Shown here in pieces: positions 45,545 to 54,053 of a DNA stretch of 64,000 nucleotides. The notes below the pieces were generated by a model that worked only from the letters and a program-made list of their open reading frames with translations, ran no database searches and was not told where the DNA came from. The number at the start of each line of letters is the position of its first letter. The first letter of the stretch is position 1. Location: the NCBI RefSeq assembly GCF_019083965.1, contig NZ_JAHRCY010000026.1, positions 1 to 64,000 on the forward strand, written 5' to 3'. This stretch comes from Catellatospora tritici (GTDB lineage: Bacteria > Actinomycetota > Actinomycetes > Mycobacteriales > Micromonosporaceae). Position numbers and translations under genes: made by a program.

Positions 45545-46504
45545 ATGTCAGCCCCCTCACCGATCTTCGTAGCGGGTACGGGTCGTTCGGGAACATCGCA
45601 GCTCGCGAACATTCTCGGCGAACATCCGCAGATCCACAGAATTCCGATCGAGACCCGGTTCCTCGTCGATCCGGGTGGCCTGCGGGACCTGGCGGACGCG
45701 CTCACGATTCGGTATGACCCTTTCGTCGGGGAGGACGCCCTGCGCAGGCTGAGCGACATCCTGACGGTGCGACTGCCCGGCAGGCTCGACAGGGATCGTG
45801 GCCATACCGTTCCCCAGGCCATCGGCCAACGGTATTACTGGGACGCGGTGGGACGGCTGTGGTCGGAGCTGGTCGCGAGCACGTTCGACCAGTCCGTGCC
45901 CGCGGCGGGGTTCGGGCACGCCGACTGGCCTGCCGGGCCGTTCGAGCCGCAGCACGCCCGGCAGACGATCGCCAGGTACTTCAGCGATCGGCGCGAGCTG
46001 CTCGAGATCCTTCGGCGCGCCATCGACACGATGTTCGGCGGCGCGGCCGCCGAGGCGGGAAAGCCGACCTGGTGCGAGAAGACACCGTTCAACCTGCTGT
46101 ACATGGACTTCCTGTGGGAGCTCGTGCCCGAGGCGACCATCGTCCACATCAAGCGCCACCCGGTCTCGGTGGTCGCGTCACACGTCGACCAGCCCTGGGC
46201 ACCGCCCACGGTCGACGGCGCGCTCGCATGGCTCGAACCGGTCTACGCCCGATGGCTCGCCTGGAAGGCCACGGTCGATCTGACGGGCAGGCGGTATGTG
46301 GAGGTGAAGGCCGAGGATCTCGCGGCCGACTGGCCCGAGCAGCGCCGCGCCCTGTTCGAACTGCTCGGTGTGGACGACTTCGAAACCAGGTCGACGTTCC
46401 GCCCGCGCTTTCTGGAAAGTCGCGATGACCAGTTCGATCCTGCCACCCGAGAGTTCCTGGAACGAACACTTGCCGATGTCATCCCCGCCATGGGATACGC
46501 GTAG
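45545..46504 (+). CDS. sulfotransferase family protein
   Basis: A 319-residue PAPS-dependent sulfotransferase-fold protein. The 5'-phosphosulfate loop GTGRSGTSQLANIL is near 10-23, and the 3'-phosphate motif HIKRHPVSVVASH lies near residue 205. EKTPFNLLYMDFL between them is also typical. No signal peptide. ATG 45545 removes an 18-residue leader from the upstream GTG 45491. It transfers sulfate to an unknown small molecule or polysaccharide. Confidence 0.85.
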   Translation: MSAPSPIFVAGTGRSGTSQLANILGEHPQIHRIPIETRFLVDPGGLRDLADALTIRYDPFVGEDALRRLSDILTVRLPGRLDRDRGHTVPQAIGQRYYWDAVGRLWSELVASTFDQSVPAAGFGHADWPAGPFEPQHARQTIARYFSDRRELLEILRRAIDTMFGGAAAEAGKPTWCEKTPFNLLYMDFLWELVPEATIVHIKRHPVSVVASHVDQPWAPPTVDGALAWLEPVYARWLAWKATVDLTGRRYVEVKAEDLAADWPEQRRALFELLGVDDFETRSTFRPRFLESRDDQFDPATREFLERTLADVIPAMGYA

Positions 46505-46506
46505 CG

Positions 46507-46740
46507 GTGGCCGGATCCTGCCCGACAACGCGACGACCGGGCCCGAGCGCCGAGCCGCCGAGCTGGCCGCGCTCACCGGTGGCGGCCGCCGACTGCGGGG
46601 AGCCCCTCGTCGGCGTGCGCACGATGGCGGCGCTGCGGATGGACCACCTGCTCGCCGACGCCGACGGCGCGTACGCCCGGGTCCGGCAGGGGGTGGCCGA
46701 CCGACTGGTGATGGCGGCCCGCTGTGGCGCCCAGCTGTGA
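46507..46740 (+). pseudogene. VanX-like (M15D) D-Ala-D-Ala dipeptidase N-terminal remnant
   Basis: The 77-codon frame contains CGEPLVGVRTMAALRM and DADGAYARVRQGVADRLVMA, which follow the N-terminal pattern of actinobacterial VanX-type dipeptidases (Asp/Glu-Pro-Leu-Val-x-Val-Arg, then Ala-Tyr-x-x-x-Arg-x-Gly-Val-Ala-Asp-Arg-Leu). It stops just before the part with the zinc ligands, so the catalytic domain is gone. Based on motif similarity alone, so tentative. Confidence 0.45.
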
Positions 46741-46794
46741 CCCACGGCACCCGTACTCGGACAGTTTTCATCCGGAATGCGTACCATGGAGCGC

Positions 46795-47265
46795 ATGAAG
46801 CTGTCCGGGGGCGTGGAGTGGGCGCTGCACTGCTGTTTCGCGCTGACCGCGGCCACTGAACCGGTGCCTGCCGTCCGGCTCGCCAAGCTGCACGACGTCT
46901 CCCCCAGCTACCTGGCCAAGCAACTGCAGGAACTGTCCCGGGCCGGACTCGTACGCTCGGTGCAGGGTAAGGCGGGCGGCTACCTGCTCACCCGCCCGGC
47001 CGAGGAGATCACCGTGCTCGACGTCGTCGAGGCGATCGAAGGACCCGCCGGGGCGTTCGTCTGCACCGAGGTGCGGCAGCGCGGCCCGCTGGCCACCCCG
47101 CCGGAGTCGTGCGCCGCCCCGTGTGGCATCGCCCGGGTCATGTACGAGGCCGACCACGCCTGGCGGCAGTCGCTGCGGCGGGTGACGATCGCCGACCTCG
47201 CCCGCGACGCGGGCAGCGACTCCGCGGCTCGGGTCCGCGACTGGCTGGCCACCGGTCGAGCCTGA
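46795..47265 (+). CDS. Rrf2 family Fe-S-type transcriptional regulator
   Basis: A 156-residue Rrf2 regulator: MKLSGGVEWALHCC start, winged helix (VPAVRLAKLHDVSPSYLAKQ, then GLVRSVQGKAGGYLLTR). Three Cys near 92-112 (FVCTEVRQRG, then ESCAAPCGI; spacing C-x15-C-x3-C) could hold a cluster, but the spacing differs from IscR and NsrR (shorter gaps). ATG 46795 fits the family start; two upstream ATGs (46777, 46786) add a short leader. It may sense redox or NO. No clear target gene is adjacent. Confidence 0.85.
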   Translation: MKLSGGVEWALHCCFALTAATEPVPAVRLAKLHDVSPSYLAKQLQELSRAGLVRSVQGKAGGYLLTRPAEEITVLDVVEAIEGPAGAFVCTEVRQRGPLATPPESCAAPCGIARVMYEADHAWRQSLRRVTIADLARDAGSDSAARVRDWLATGRA

Positions 47266-47752
47266 CCGTCCGGGCGCAGCACCACCACCCCGGCCCCGTG
47301 CCCGTCCACGGCGGCGGCTTCGACCCGGTCCAGGTTGACCGCGCCGGCGGCGATGCTCGGGAGGCAGCCGTCGGCGGCTTGCCGCTCCACGGGGCCTCGG
47401 CCGGCCGGTGCCGGCGAACCGGTCCGGCACGGGCCGGAATCCGTCGCTGTCATGACACCGAGTGGTCCACGGACCGCATCCTGGCGTCCGGCCGCACCGA
47501 TATGGCGCCCGCCTGTTCGGCGGAGGACCGGAACTCATTTCAGCACACAGCGGTTGCCCATCGAACGACGCCGTCGACGGCATGCGGAATCTTCCCTCCA
47601 GTTAGGATAGAATAAGCATCGATAGAACGATCCCGGTCGAACCGACCGCATTTCATTAATGGATCGTTCATAACCGCCCGATGATGGGCCTCCCCACTAT
47701 TCATTTCTTTCTCGCGGCCCGTTTGATCGCGCCGGTCCATCCTGGAGGAGAC
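47266..47752. other. intergenic region before the DUF1684 gene
   Basis: About 490 bp. The first 320 bp are GC-rich with open frames on both strands but nothing recognisable. From 47590 it becomes AT-rich and carries an inverted repeat GAACGATCC (47625-47633) / GGATCGTTC (47661-47669) with a 27-bp spacer. This is probably the promoter-operator of the following gene. Confidence 0.45.
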
Positions 47753-48535
47753 ATGACGGAAACCACGACACAGCACGATGTCGAACAGTGGCGGCTGTGG
47801 CGGACCGAACGGGAGGAGTCGCTGCGCGAGCCGCACGGCTGGCTCAGCCCGGTCGCACTGCACTGGCTGACGGACCAGCCGACCGGCTTCGACGACCTGC
47901 CCGGTTCCTGGAGCGCCGACGGCGACGGCGTCACGCTGCGGGCGCGGGCGGAGGACGGCTTCACCGCCGACGGCGCACCGGTGCACGGCGAGATCCGGCT
48001 CGACCGGTCGACCCCGAAGATCGTCCTGGGCGACAGGCAGGTCGAGGTGATGGGCCACAACATCGGCTGGGCGGTCCGGGTGCGCGACCCGCGGTCCCCG
48101 GCCCTGACCGGGTTCACCGGCGTGCCCACCCGCGACTACGACCCCCGCTGGGCCGTGCCCGGCGTGTACGAGCCCTACGACGAGCCGCGGCAGGTCACCG
48201 TGGGTGCCGTCGTCGCGGGGCTGATCCAGCCCGCGTCGGCCGTCGGCGTGGTCCGGTTCGAGGTGGACGGGGTCGAGCACCGGCTGACCGCGTTCGCGGG
48301 CGGAGCGAACCTGGTCATCCTGTTCAACGACGCGACCAGCGGAGACACCACCTTCTGGGGCTCGCGGGCGCTGGTCATCCCGGTCCCCGGTCCGGACGGG
48401 CGGCTGTTGGTCGACTTCAACCGGGCGACGAATCCGCCTGCCGCGTTCACCGACCACGCCACCTGCCCGGTGCCGCCGACGGAGAACCGGCTGCCCGTCG
48501 CCGTCGAGGCGGGCGAACTCAAGCCCCGCCGATGA
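47753..48535 (+). CDS. DUF1684 domain protein
   Basis: A 260-residue soluble protein of the DUF1684 family: WRTEREESLREPHGWLSPVALHWL at the start, followed by beta-rich segments and the conserved YDEPRQVTVGAVVAG and FNDATSGDTTFWGSRAL stretches; ends in ...PVPPTENRLPVAVEAGE. Function in the family is unknown. ATG 47753 has a CTGGAGGAG ribosome site. A shared convergent terminator follows at 48542. Confidence 0.82.
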   Translation: MTETTTQHDVEQWRLWRTEREESLREPHGWLSPVALHWLTDQPTGFDDLPGSWSADGDGVTLRARAEDGFTADGAPVHGEIRLDRSTPKIVLGDRQVEVMGHNIGWAVRVRDPRSPALTGFTGVPTRDYDPRWAVPGVYEPYDEPRQVTVGAVVAGLIQPASAVGVVRFEVDGVEHRLTAFAGGANLVILFNDATSGDTTFWGSRALVIPVPGPDGRLLVDFNRATNPPAAFTDHATCPVPPTENRLPVAVEAGELKPRR

Positions 48536-48541
48536 CACTCG

Positions 48542-48575
48542 GGCGGGCCGACCGGCGGCACCCGGTCGACCCGCC
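48542..48575. terminator. bidirectional terminator
   Basis: 14-bp arms (48542-48555 and 48562-48575) with one mismatch, between the DUF1684 gene and the convergent ABC transporter operon. Confidence 0.65.
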
Positions 48576-48583
48576 GCGACAGG

Positions 48584-49552
48584 TCACTTCTTGCGCGGCG
48601 TGCCCGGCGGGTTGATCAGGGAGCCGGTCACCTTCTCATGGTCCAGACCCCAACGCGCCAGCACCTCGGCGTACTTGCCGTTGGCGATGATCGAGTTCAA
48701 GGCCTCGTTGAGCGCCTTGATCAGTCCGTTGTCCTTGACGGTCATCGCGCCGATCAGCGCCGGAGTGGGGCTGTAGTAGTCGCCGACCAACTTGCTCTCC
48801 TTGGCCACCTGCACGTGGTAGGCCGACAGCGAGTGCGGCCCGAAGAACGCCTCGATCCGGCCGGACTTGAGGGCCAGCCAGTAGTCGGTCTGGGTCTGGT
48901 AGTACTGGATCTTCGTCTCGGGCAGCTTGGCCGCCTTGTTCTCGTCCAGCCAGGCCAGCAGTACCTTCTCCTGGTTGGACCCCGAGCCGACCCCGACGGT
49001 CAGACCGGCGACGTCGGCCGGCTTCTCGATCTTTGTGATCTTGCTGTCCGCCGCAACCTCCCAGGTCAGGCTGTCCGCCCGGTACGTGGCGAAGTCGTAG
49101 ATGTCCTTGCGCTCCTCGGTCACCGTGATGTTCGAGAAGCCCACGTCGTACTTGCCGGAGCGGATCGACAGGAAGAGGTTCTCCCACGACGACTGGGTCA
49201 CCGTCAGCTTGAGGCCGAGCGTGTCGGCGACCAGCTGCGCAATGTCGATCTCGACGCCGACCACGGTCTTGTCGTCGTCGGCGAGGAAGGCCAGCGGGGG
49301 CACGCCGTTGCTGATCGTGCCGACCGCCAGCTCGCCCTTGCCGCTGATGGCGGCCGGGACCAGGTCCGCGATCGCCTGCACCCTCTCGGCCCGCACCCGG
49401 TTCTGCTCCGGCGCGGTATTGATCTTCGTGGCGGCGCTGGGGTCGGCGGCGCGACCGCCGTCCTCGGGGTTGGCGCAGGCGGCGGTGAGCGCGAGCACCG
49501 CTATGGAGAGCGCGGCCAGAACGGGTCTGACCCGGCGCGAAAGCGAAGACAC
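48584..49552 (-). CDS. amino-acid ABC transporter, substrate-binding lipoprotein
   Basis: A 322-residue lipoprotein: signal peptide with lipobox LTAACA (Cys about 26), followed by a type-3 extracellular solute-binding domain (GVEIDIAQLVADTLGLKL, then YDVGFSNITVTEERKDIYDF), typical of polar amino-acid importers. GTG 49552 has an AAGGAG ribosome site. It is the third gene of the operon after permease and ATPase. The substrate cannot be read from sequence. Confidence 0.9.
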   Translation of the reverse strand: MSSLSRRVRPVLAALSIAVLALTAACANPEDGGRAADPSAATKINTAPEQNRVRAERVQAIADLVPAAISGKGELAVGTISNGVPPLAFLADDDKTVVGVEIDIAQLVADTLGLKLTVTQSSWENLFLSIRSGKYDVGFSNITVTEERKDIYDFATYRADSLTWEVAADSKITKIEKPADVAGLTVGVGSGSNQEKVLLAWLDENKAAKLPETKIQYYQTQTDYWLALKSGRIEAFFGPHSLSAYHVQVAKESKLVGDYYSPTPALIGAMTVKDNGLIKALNEALNSIIANGKYAEVLARWGLDHEKVTGSLINPPGTPRKK

Positions 49553-49652
49553 GATTTCACTCCTTGGGTATCGGTATTGCCGGACGAGGGTGTGCGGAGC
49601 CGAGCCGGGGCGGCAGCGGCGCCGCCGGCACGGGGGACTGTGGGAAGGAAGG

Positions 49653-50417
49653 TCAGAGCACCTTGCTGAGGAAGGCGCGGGTGCGCTCCTGGACCGGGTT
49701 GTCGAGCACCTGACCGGGCGGGCCCTGCTCGACGACGATCCCCTCGTCCACGAAGAGCACCGCGTCGGCGACCTCCCGGACGAAGCCGATCTCATGGCTG
49801 ACCAGGATCATCGTGGTGCCGGTCCCGGCCAGGCCGTTGATGGTGTCGAGCACCTCGCCCACCAGCTCGGGGTCCAGCGCGGAGGTGGGCTCGTCGAACA
49901 GCAGCACCTTGGGCCGCAGCGCCAGCGCCCGCGCGATGGCCACTCGCTGCTGCTGCCCACCGGAGAGCTGACGGGGGTAGACGTGCACCTTGTCGGCCAG
50001 CCCGACCTGGTCGAGCAGTTCGAGCGCGAGCTCGCGCACCTCGGTCCGGGGACGACCCTGTGCCGCCACCGGCGCCAGGGTCACGTTGTCGAGCACGGTG
50101 AGGTGCGGAAACAGGTTGAAGTTCTGGAAGACGAACCCGATGTTGGTGCGCTGGCGCAGGATCTGGATCGGCCGCAAGGTGCGCAACCGGTCGCCGACTC
50201 TGCGGTAGCCGACCAGCTCGCCGTCGATGCGCACATAGCCGTGATCGGCCCGCTCCAGGTGGTTGAGCACCCGCAGCAGCGTGGACTTGCCGGAGCCGGA
50301 CGGTCCGATGATCGCGGTCACCCGGCCGGGCATGACCTCCAGGTCCACCCCGCGCAGCACCTCCAGGGTGCCGAAACTCTTGTGGATGCCGCGTGCCTGC
50401 ACCATGGGCCGGGTCAT
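49653..50417 (-). CDS. amino-acid ABC transporter, ATP-binding protein
   Basis: A 254-residue ABC ATPase: Walker A GPSGSGKSTLL (about 38-48), signature LSGGQQQRVAIARAL, Walker B KVLLFDEPTSAL, switch His in LVSHEIGF. It matches the GlnQ/HisP class. ATG 50417 overlaps the permease stop (ATGA), showing translational coupling. Confidence 0.95.
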   Translation of the reverse strand: MTRPMVQARGIHKSFGTLEVLRGVDLEVMPGRVTAIIGPSGSGKSTLLRVLNHLERADHGYVRIDGELVGYRRVGDRLRTLRPIQILRQRTNIGFVFQNFNLFPHLTVLDNVTLAPVAAQGRPRTEVRELALELLDQVGLADKVHVYPRQLSGGQQQRVAIARALALRPKVLLFDEPTSALDPELVGEVLDTINGLAGTGTTMILVSHEIGFVREVADAVLFVDEGIVVEQGPPGQVLDNPVQERTRAFLSKVL

Positions 50418-51424
50418 CGCGAACCTCCGGGCAGCGCGGTCCGGGCACCGGTCGCGGATCCGGCGAGTGTCGCCCGCAGCCGCGACCGCAGTGTCGGCGG
50501 CGGGTTGCGCAGCGCGCCCCGGGCGTAGAACCGCTCGATGTAGTGCTGGACGATCGACAGGATGGTGGTGAGGATCAGATACCAGACGGCGGCGACCAAC
50601 AGCAGGGCGATGACCCGGCCGTTGCGGTTGTAGATCACCTGTACCTGGTAGAACAGCTCCGGCAGCGCCATGATGTAGACCACGGACGTGCCCTTGACCA
50701 GGCCGATCAATTCGTTTCCGGCGTTGGGGATGATCGCGCGCATCGCCTGCGGCAGCACGATCCGGCGCAGCTGGTGGAACCGGGGCAGGCCGAGCGAGGC
50801 GGCCGCCTCCAGCTGGCCCTGGTCGACCGAGATCAGTCCGGAGCGGACGATCTCACTGGCGTAGGCGGCCTGGTGCAGGGCGAGCCCGAGGGTCGCCGCG
50901 GTCATCGGTCCGATCAGGTCCATCGTCCCGATCTCGAAGAACGACGGGCCGAACGGAACGCCGAAACTGATGTGCTTGTAGAGCAGCGCCAGGTTGTACC
51001 AGAACAGCAGCTGCAGGATCAGCGGCACCGAGCGGAACAGCCACACGTAGCCCCACGCCGCCCCCGACAGCAGCGGATTGCCCGACATCCGCATCAGGGC
51101 CAGGACGGTGCCCAGCGCGAAGCCGAGGACCAGGCCCAGCGCGGTCAGTCGCAGCGTCAGCCAGACAGCCTCCACCACCGTCTCGGAGAACAGGTACTGC
51201 CCGACGATCGGCCAGTCCCAGGCCGGATTCGTCACCAGCATGTGTCCGGCCATCGCCAGCAGCACCAGGACCACCGCGACGGCGGCCCACCGCCCGGGAC
51301 GCAGGTTGCGGGCCACCGGCAGGCCGGACACGTCGTCGGGGTCCGTCCCGCCGAGCGGATGCGCCGCCGGGGCGGTGTCCAGGTCCGCTGTCGCGTCCGG
51401 GGCGGCAGCGGTTCGCTTCGCCAT
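50414..51424 (-). CDS. amino-acid ABC transporter, permease
   Basis: A 336-residue permease. A ~50-residue hydrophilic N-terminal extension is followed by five to six membrane helices and the conserved cytoplasmic loop (EAAASLGLPRFHQLRRIVLPQAMRAI is an EAA-type motif). ATG 51424 has a GGAGGA ribosome site. First gene of the three-gene importer operon. Confidence 0.92.
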   Translation of the reverse strand: MAKRTAAAPDATADLDTAPAAHPLGGTDPDDVSGLPVARNLRPGRWAAVAVVLVLLAMAGHMLVTNPAWDWPIVGQYLFSETVVEAVWLTLRLTALGLVLGFALGTVLALMRMSGNPLLSGAAWGYVWLFRSVPLILQLLFWYNLALLYKHISFGVPFGPSFFEIGTMDLIGPMTAATLGLALHQAAYASEIVRSGLISVDQGQLEAAASLGLPRFHQLRRIVLPQAMRAIIPNAGNELIGLVKGTSVVYIMALPELFYQVQVIYNRNGRVIALLLVAAVWYLILTTILSIVQHYIERFYARGALRNPPPTLRSRLRATLAGSATGARTALPGGSR

Positions 51425-51745
51425 CTGCCCGGTCCTCCATTCAGCACGATCGAAGAAATGAACAATTAATCGGTGATTGACTGACGTCACTGTCCGCGAG
51501 AGGATCGGAGGGATCGCGCCCCGGTCGCACGGCGTTGGCCAATACGGGAACACACCGATTGCGAGAACGTCAATCCGCGTTCCGGGATTGTCTCCGCACC
51601 GACTGTCGCGGATGGACATGGCGCCTGGAGAATACGGATTCTCAAGCGAGACTCAAGCGATACTCGAGCGTCATTCGAGTGGGCCCGATAACGCTGTCCG
51701 CCGACAACTCACGGATAGCCGCACGATCCACGAGGGACGTACGAG
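51425..51745. other. divergent regulatory region: ABC importer and lipoprotein gene
   Basis: About 320 bp between the ABC permease and the lipoprotein gene. It contains the four-unit SARP-type repeat at 51641-51684 for the plus strand and, near 51440-51480, an AT-rich stretch likely to hold the minus-strand promoter. No coding sequence recognised. Confidence 0.5.
51641..51684 (+). promoter_or_regulatory. SARP-type binding site, four 11-bp direct repeats
   Basis: CTCAAGCGAGA, CTCAAGCGATA, CTCGAGCGTCA and TTCGAGTGGGC follow each other without gap, putting TCAAGCG/TCGAGCG heptamers every 11 bp. GATAAC follows at 51687 as a -10-like element. This is the layout known for ActII-ORF4/AfsR-type activators. 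Confidence 0.75.
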
Positions 51746-52204
51746 ATGAGCATTGTGATTGAGACCTTCCGGCACGGAGCACGGCGTGGCGCGGCGATCG
51801 CCCTGGCGGTCGTGGCCACGTTGTCGCTGGCCACGGCCTGTTCGGAGGAAGCCCCGTCGCCGGTCGGCGCCTGGCAGACGAAGGTGCAGACCAGCCTGCC
51901 CTCCAGTGGCGAGGCGAAGATCACCTTCAACGCGGACGGCACGCTGGTCCAGGACGGGACCGACACCCTCCCGGGCACCGGCTTCTGGCAGAAGTCGACC
52001 GACGGAAAGATCACCTTCCAGGTGGTCATCCCGCTGGCCGACGCCACCAAGGAGAACATCATCGGCACCATCCGCGGCGAGCAGACCGCCACGCTCAAGG
52101 ACGGCACCTACACGTCCAAGGGCATCTCGACGCTGTACGACCTCAAGGGCAACAAGACCAAGTCCTTCGAGGTCAACCTCAACGGGACGCTGATCAAGTC
52201 CTGA
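51746..52204 (+). CDS. small exported lipoprotein with SARP-type promoter
   Basis: A 152-residue lipoprotein: signal peptide about 1-31, lipobox ATAC (Cys about 32), then a beta-rich domain (VGAWQTKVQTSLPSSGEAKI, TFNADGTLVQDGTDT, FEVNLNGTLIKS) that resembles lipocalin-like or META-type small folds. No family is named. It has the best SARP box in the window upstream, so it probably belongs to the aromatic polyketide cluster. A strong terminator follows at 52272. Confidence 0.75.
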   Translation: MSIVIETFRHGARRGAAIALAVVATLSLATACSEEAPSPVGAWQTKVQTSLPSSGEAKITFNADGTLVQDGTDTLPGTGFWQKSTDGKITFQVVIPLADATKENIIGTIRGEQTATLKDGTYTSKGISTLYDLKGNKTKSFEVNLNGTLIKS

Positions 52205-52271
52205 TCGAAGGCCGTCGGGTCGACCGCCGCCCGGTCCGCAGTCACGGGCCGAAACCGATACCACACAGTCC

Positions 52272-52305
52272 GCGGCTGCGGGCGGCGCCTGCCGTCCGCA
52301 GCCGC
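52272..52305 (+). terminator. terminator after the lipoprotein gene
   Basis: 15-bp arms (52272-52286 and 52291-52305) with one G-T pair and a 4-nt loop, 67 bp after the stop. Confidence 0.75.
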
Positions 52306-52370
52306 GCCGTTTGGGCAGCGCCGGCCACCGTCGTCCAGGCAGCCCCTCACCCTGTGGCCGAGGAGAGAAC

Positions 52371-54002
52371 GTGAATCGCACAGTCAACCGCCGGGTGGCC
52401 CTGGTCGGCCTGCTCGGCGCGGGCGTGGCCGTCGGTGCCGGCCTGTCCATCCGCGCCTGGGGGCGCGACCACGCGGGCGAGCCCGAGCCCGTCGGTGAGC
52501 ATCCCCTGATCAGCAACATCAACGTGCTCACCAGTGACCTCGCCCTGCCCCAGCCCTTCAAACTGCCGCTGGTCGTCCCGCCGGTCCTCACCCCGGTCCC
52601 CAGCGGCGGCGCCGACACGTACGAATTGGTGCAGCAGGTCGCCAAGCAGGAGATCCTGCCCGGCCTGCAGACCGAGATCTGGGGCTACAACGGCGTCTTT
52701 CCCGGGCCGACCCTCGTGTCCCGCCGGGGTCGGCCGACGGTCGTCCGACACCGCAACGAACTGCCCGTGCCCACGGTGGTGCACCTGCACGGCGGCCACA
52801 CCCCACCCGGCAGCGACGGCTTCCCCACCGACCTGGTGCTGCCCGATCCGACCCGTGTCCCCAAGAACCCGCGGGCCTCGGTCAAGCCGATGCCGCCCGG
52901 CATGACCCATCACGCGCCGGTCGCCGACCCCGCCGCCCACGTCGTCAAGCTCAGCCGCGACTACACCTATCCGATGGACCAGCGGGCGGCGACGCTGTGG
53001 TACCACGACCACCGGATGGACTACACCGGCCCGAGCGTGTGGCGCGGTCTGGCCGGGTTCCACCTCGTCCGCGACGACGTCGAGGACGCGCTGCCCCTGC
53101 CCGGCGGCGACCGGGAGATCCCGCTGATGATCGCCGACCGCGCGTTCGCGGCGGACGGCTCGCTGAAGTACCCCTCGCTCGACCCCAGCCTCACCGTGAT
53201 GCCAGGGGTGGAGCAGGCGTACATGCAGGGCGTGATGGGGGACGTGATCCTGGTCAACGGGGTGCCGTGGCCGGTGCTGGAGGTCGAGGCGGTCCGGTAC
53301 CGGTTCCGGATCCTCAACGCCTCGAACGCCCGGTCGTACGAGCTGGCCCTGGACCGGGCGCCCGACGGCGACGTCCCGCTGGTCCAGATCGGCTCGGACG
53401 GAGGACTGCTGGGCGAGCCGGTCGCACACCGGACCCTGTCGGTCGCCCCGGCCCAGCGCTTCGACGTCGTCATCGACTTCTCCCGATACCGCCCGGGCGA
53501 CCTGGTGAAGCTGACCAACCTGGCGGGCACCGGCCCCACCGTGAACGTGATGGCGTTCCGGGTCACCCGGACGGCCTCCGACGACAGCAGCGTGCCCGCC
53601 AAGCTGTCGGACTTCGAGCGGATCGACCCGGCCGAGGCGGTCCGGGAGCGGTCGTTCGACTTCCACCGGGCCGGGGACGAGGGCTGGTTCATCAACGGCC
53701 GTTTCTTCGACCCGACCAAGCCCGAGGCGACACCGAAGCTGGGCGACACCGAGCTGTGGACGTTCACCTCGGACTACCACCACCCGGTGCACGTGCACCT
53801 GGTCAGCTTCCAGGTCGTCTCCCGCGACGGCGGACCGCCCGGCCGCTACGACGTCGGCTGGAAGGACACCGTGTTCGTCAACGGCGCCGAGAAGGTTTCG
53901 GTCATCGCCCGGTTCACCGGGTATCGCGGCCGTTACGTCCTGCACTGCCACAACCTCGAACACGAGGACATGGCGATGATGTCGACGTTCGAGGTGGTGT
54001 GA
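52371..54002 (+). CDS. multicopper oxidase (CotA/phenoxazinone-synthase-like)
   Basis: A 543-residue three-cupredoxin oxidase. The N-terminus (NRRVALVGLLGAGVAVGAGL) is a Tat-like signal or anchor. All copper motifs are visible: VVHLHGGHTPPG (HxHG), LWYHDHRMDYTG (HxH), HHPVHVHLVSF (HPxHxH) and LHCHNLEHEDMAM (HCHxxxHxxxxM with the T1 ligands). Such enzymes couple phenol or quinol oxidation to water formation and perform dimerisation or ring formation in antibiotic pathways. GTG 52371 has a GAGGAG ribosome site. Lies between the SARP-controlled lipoprotein and the polyketide tailoring genes. Confidence 0.9.
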   Translation: MNRTVNRRVALVGLLGAGVAVGAGLSIRAWGRDHAGEPEPVGEHPLISNINVLTSDLALPQPFKLPLVVPPVLTPVPSGGADTYELVQQVAKQEILPGLQTEIWGYNGVFPGPTLVSRRGRPTVVRHRNELPVPTVVHLHGGHTPPGSDGFPTDLVLPDPTRVPKNPRASVKPMPPGMTHHAPVADPAAHVVKLSRDYTYPMDQRAATLWYHDHRMDYTGPSVWRGLAGFHLVRDDVEDALPLPGGDREIPLMIADRAFAADGSLKYPSLDPSLTVMPGVEQAYMQGVMGDVILVNGVPWPVLEVEAVRYRFRILNASNARSYELALDRAPDGDVPLVQIGSDGGLLGEPVAHRTLSVAPAQRFDVVIDFSRYRPGDLVKLTNLAGTGPTVNVMAFRVTRTASDDSSVPAKLSDFERIDPAEAVRERSFDFHRAGDEGWFINGRFFDPTKPEATPKLGDTELWTFTSDYHHPVHVHLVSFQVVSRDGGPPGRYDVGWKDTVFVNGAEKVSVIARFTGYRGRYVLHCHNLEHEDMAMMSTFEVV

Positions 54003-54003
54003 C

Positions 54004-54042
54004 CGCCGGCCTTCGGAGGGACCATCCCGCCGAAGGCCGGCG
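54004..54042. terminator. bidirectional terminator
   Basis: Perfect 13-bp arms (54004-54016 and 54030-54042) between the convergent multicopper oxidase and SnoaL-like genes. Confidence 0.75.
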
Positions 54043-54053
54043 ATGCCGCACGG

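Noticed and set aside
46980..47453. Minus-strand open frame ending in a VEAAAVDGHGAGVVVLRPDG-like stretch
   Set aside because: It overlaps the Rrf2 gene for half its length, has no ribosome site and no recognised family.
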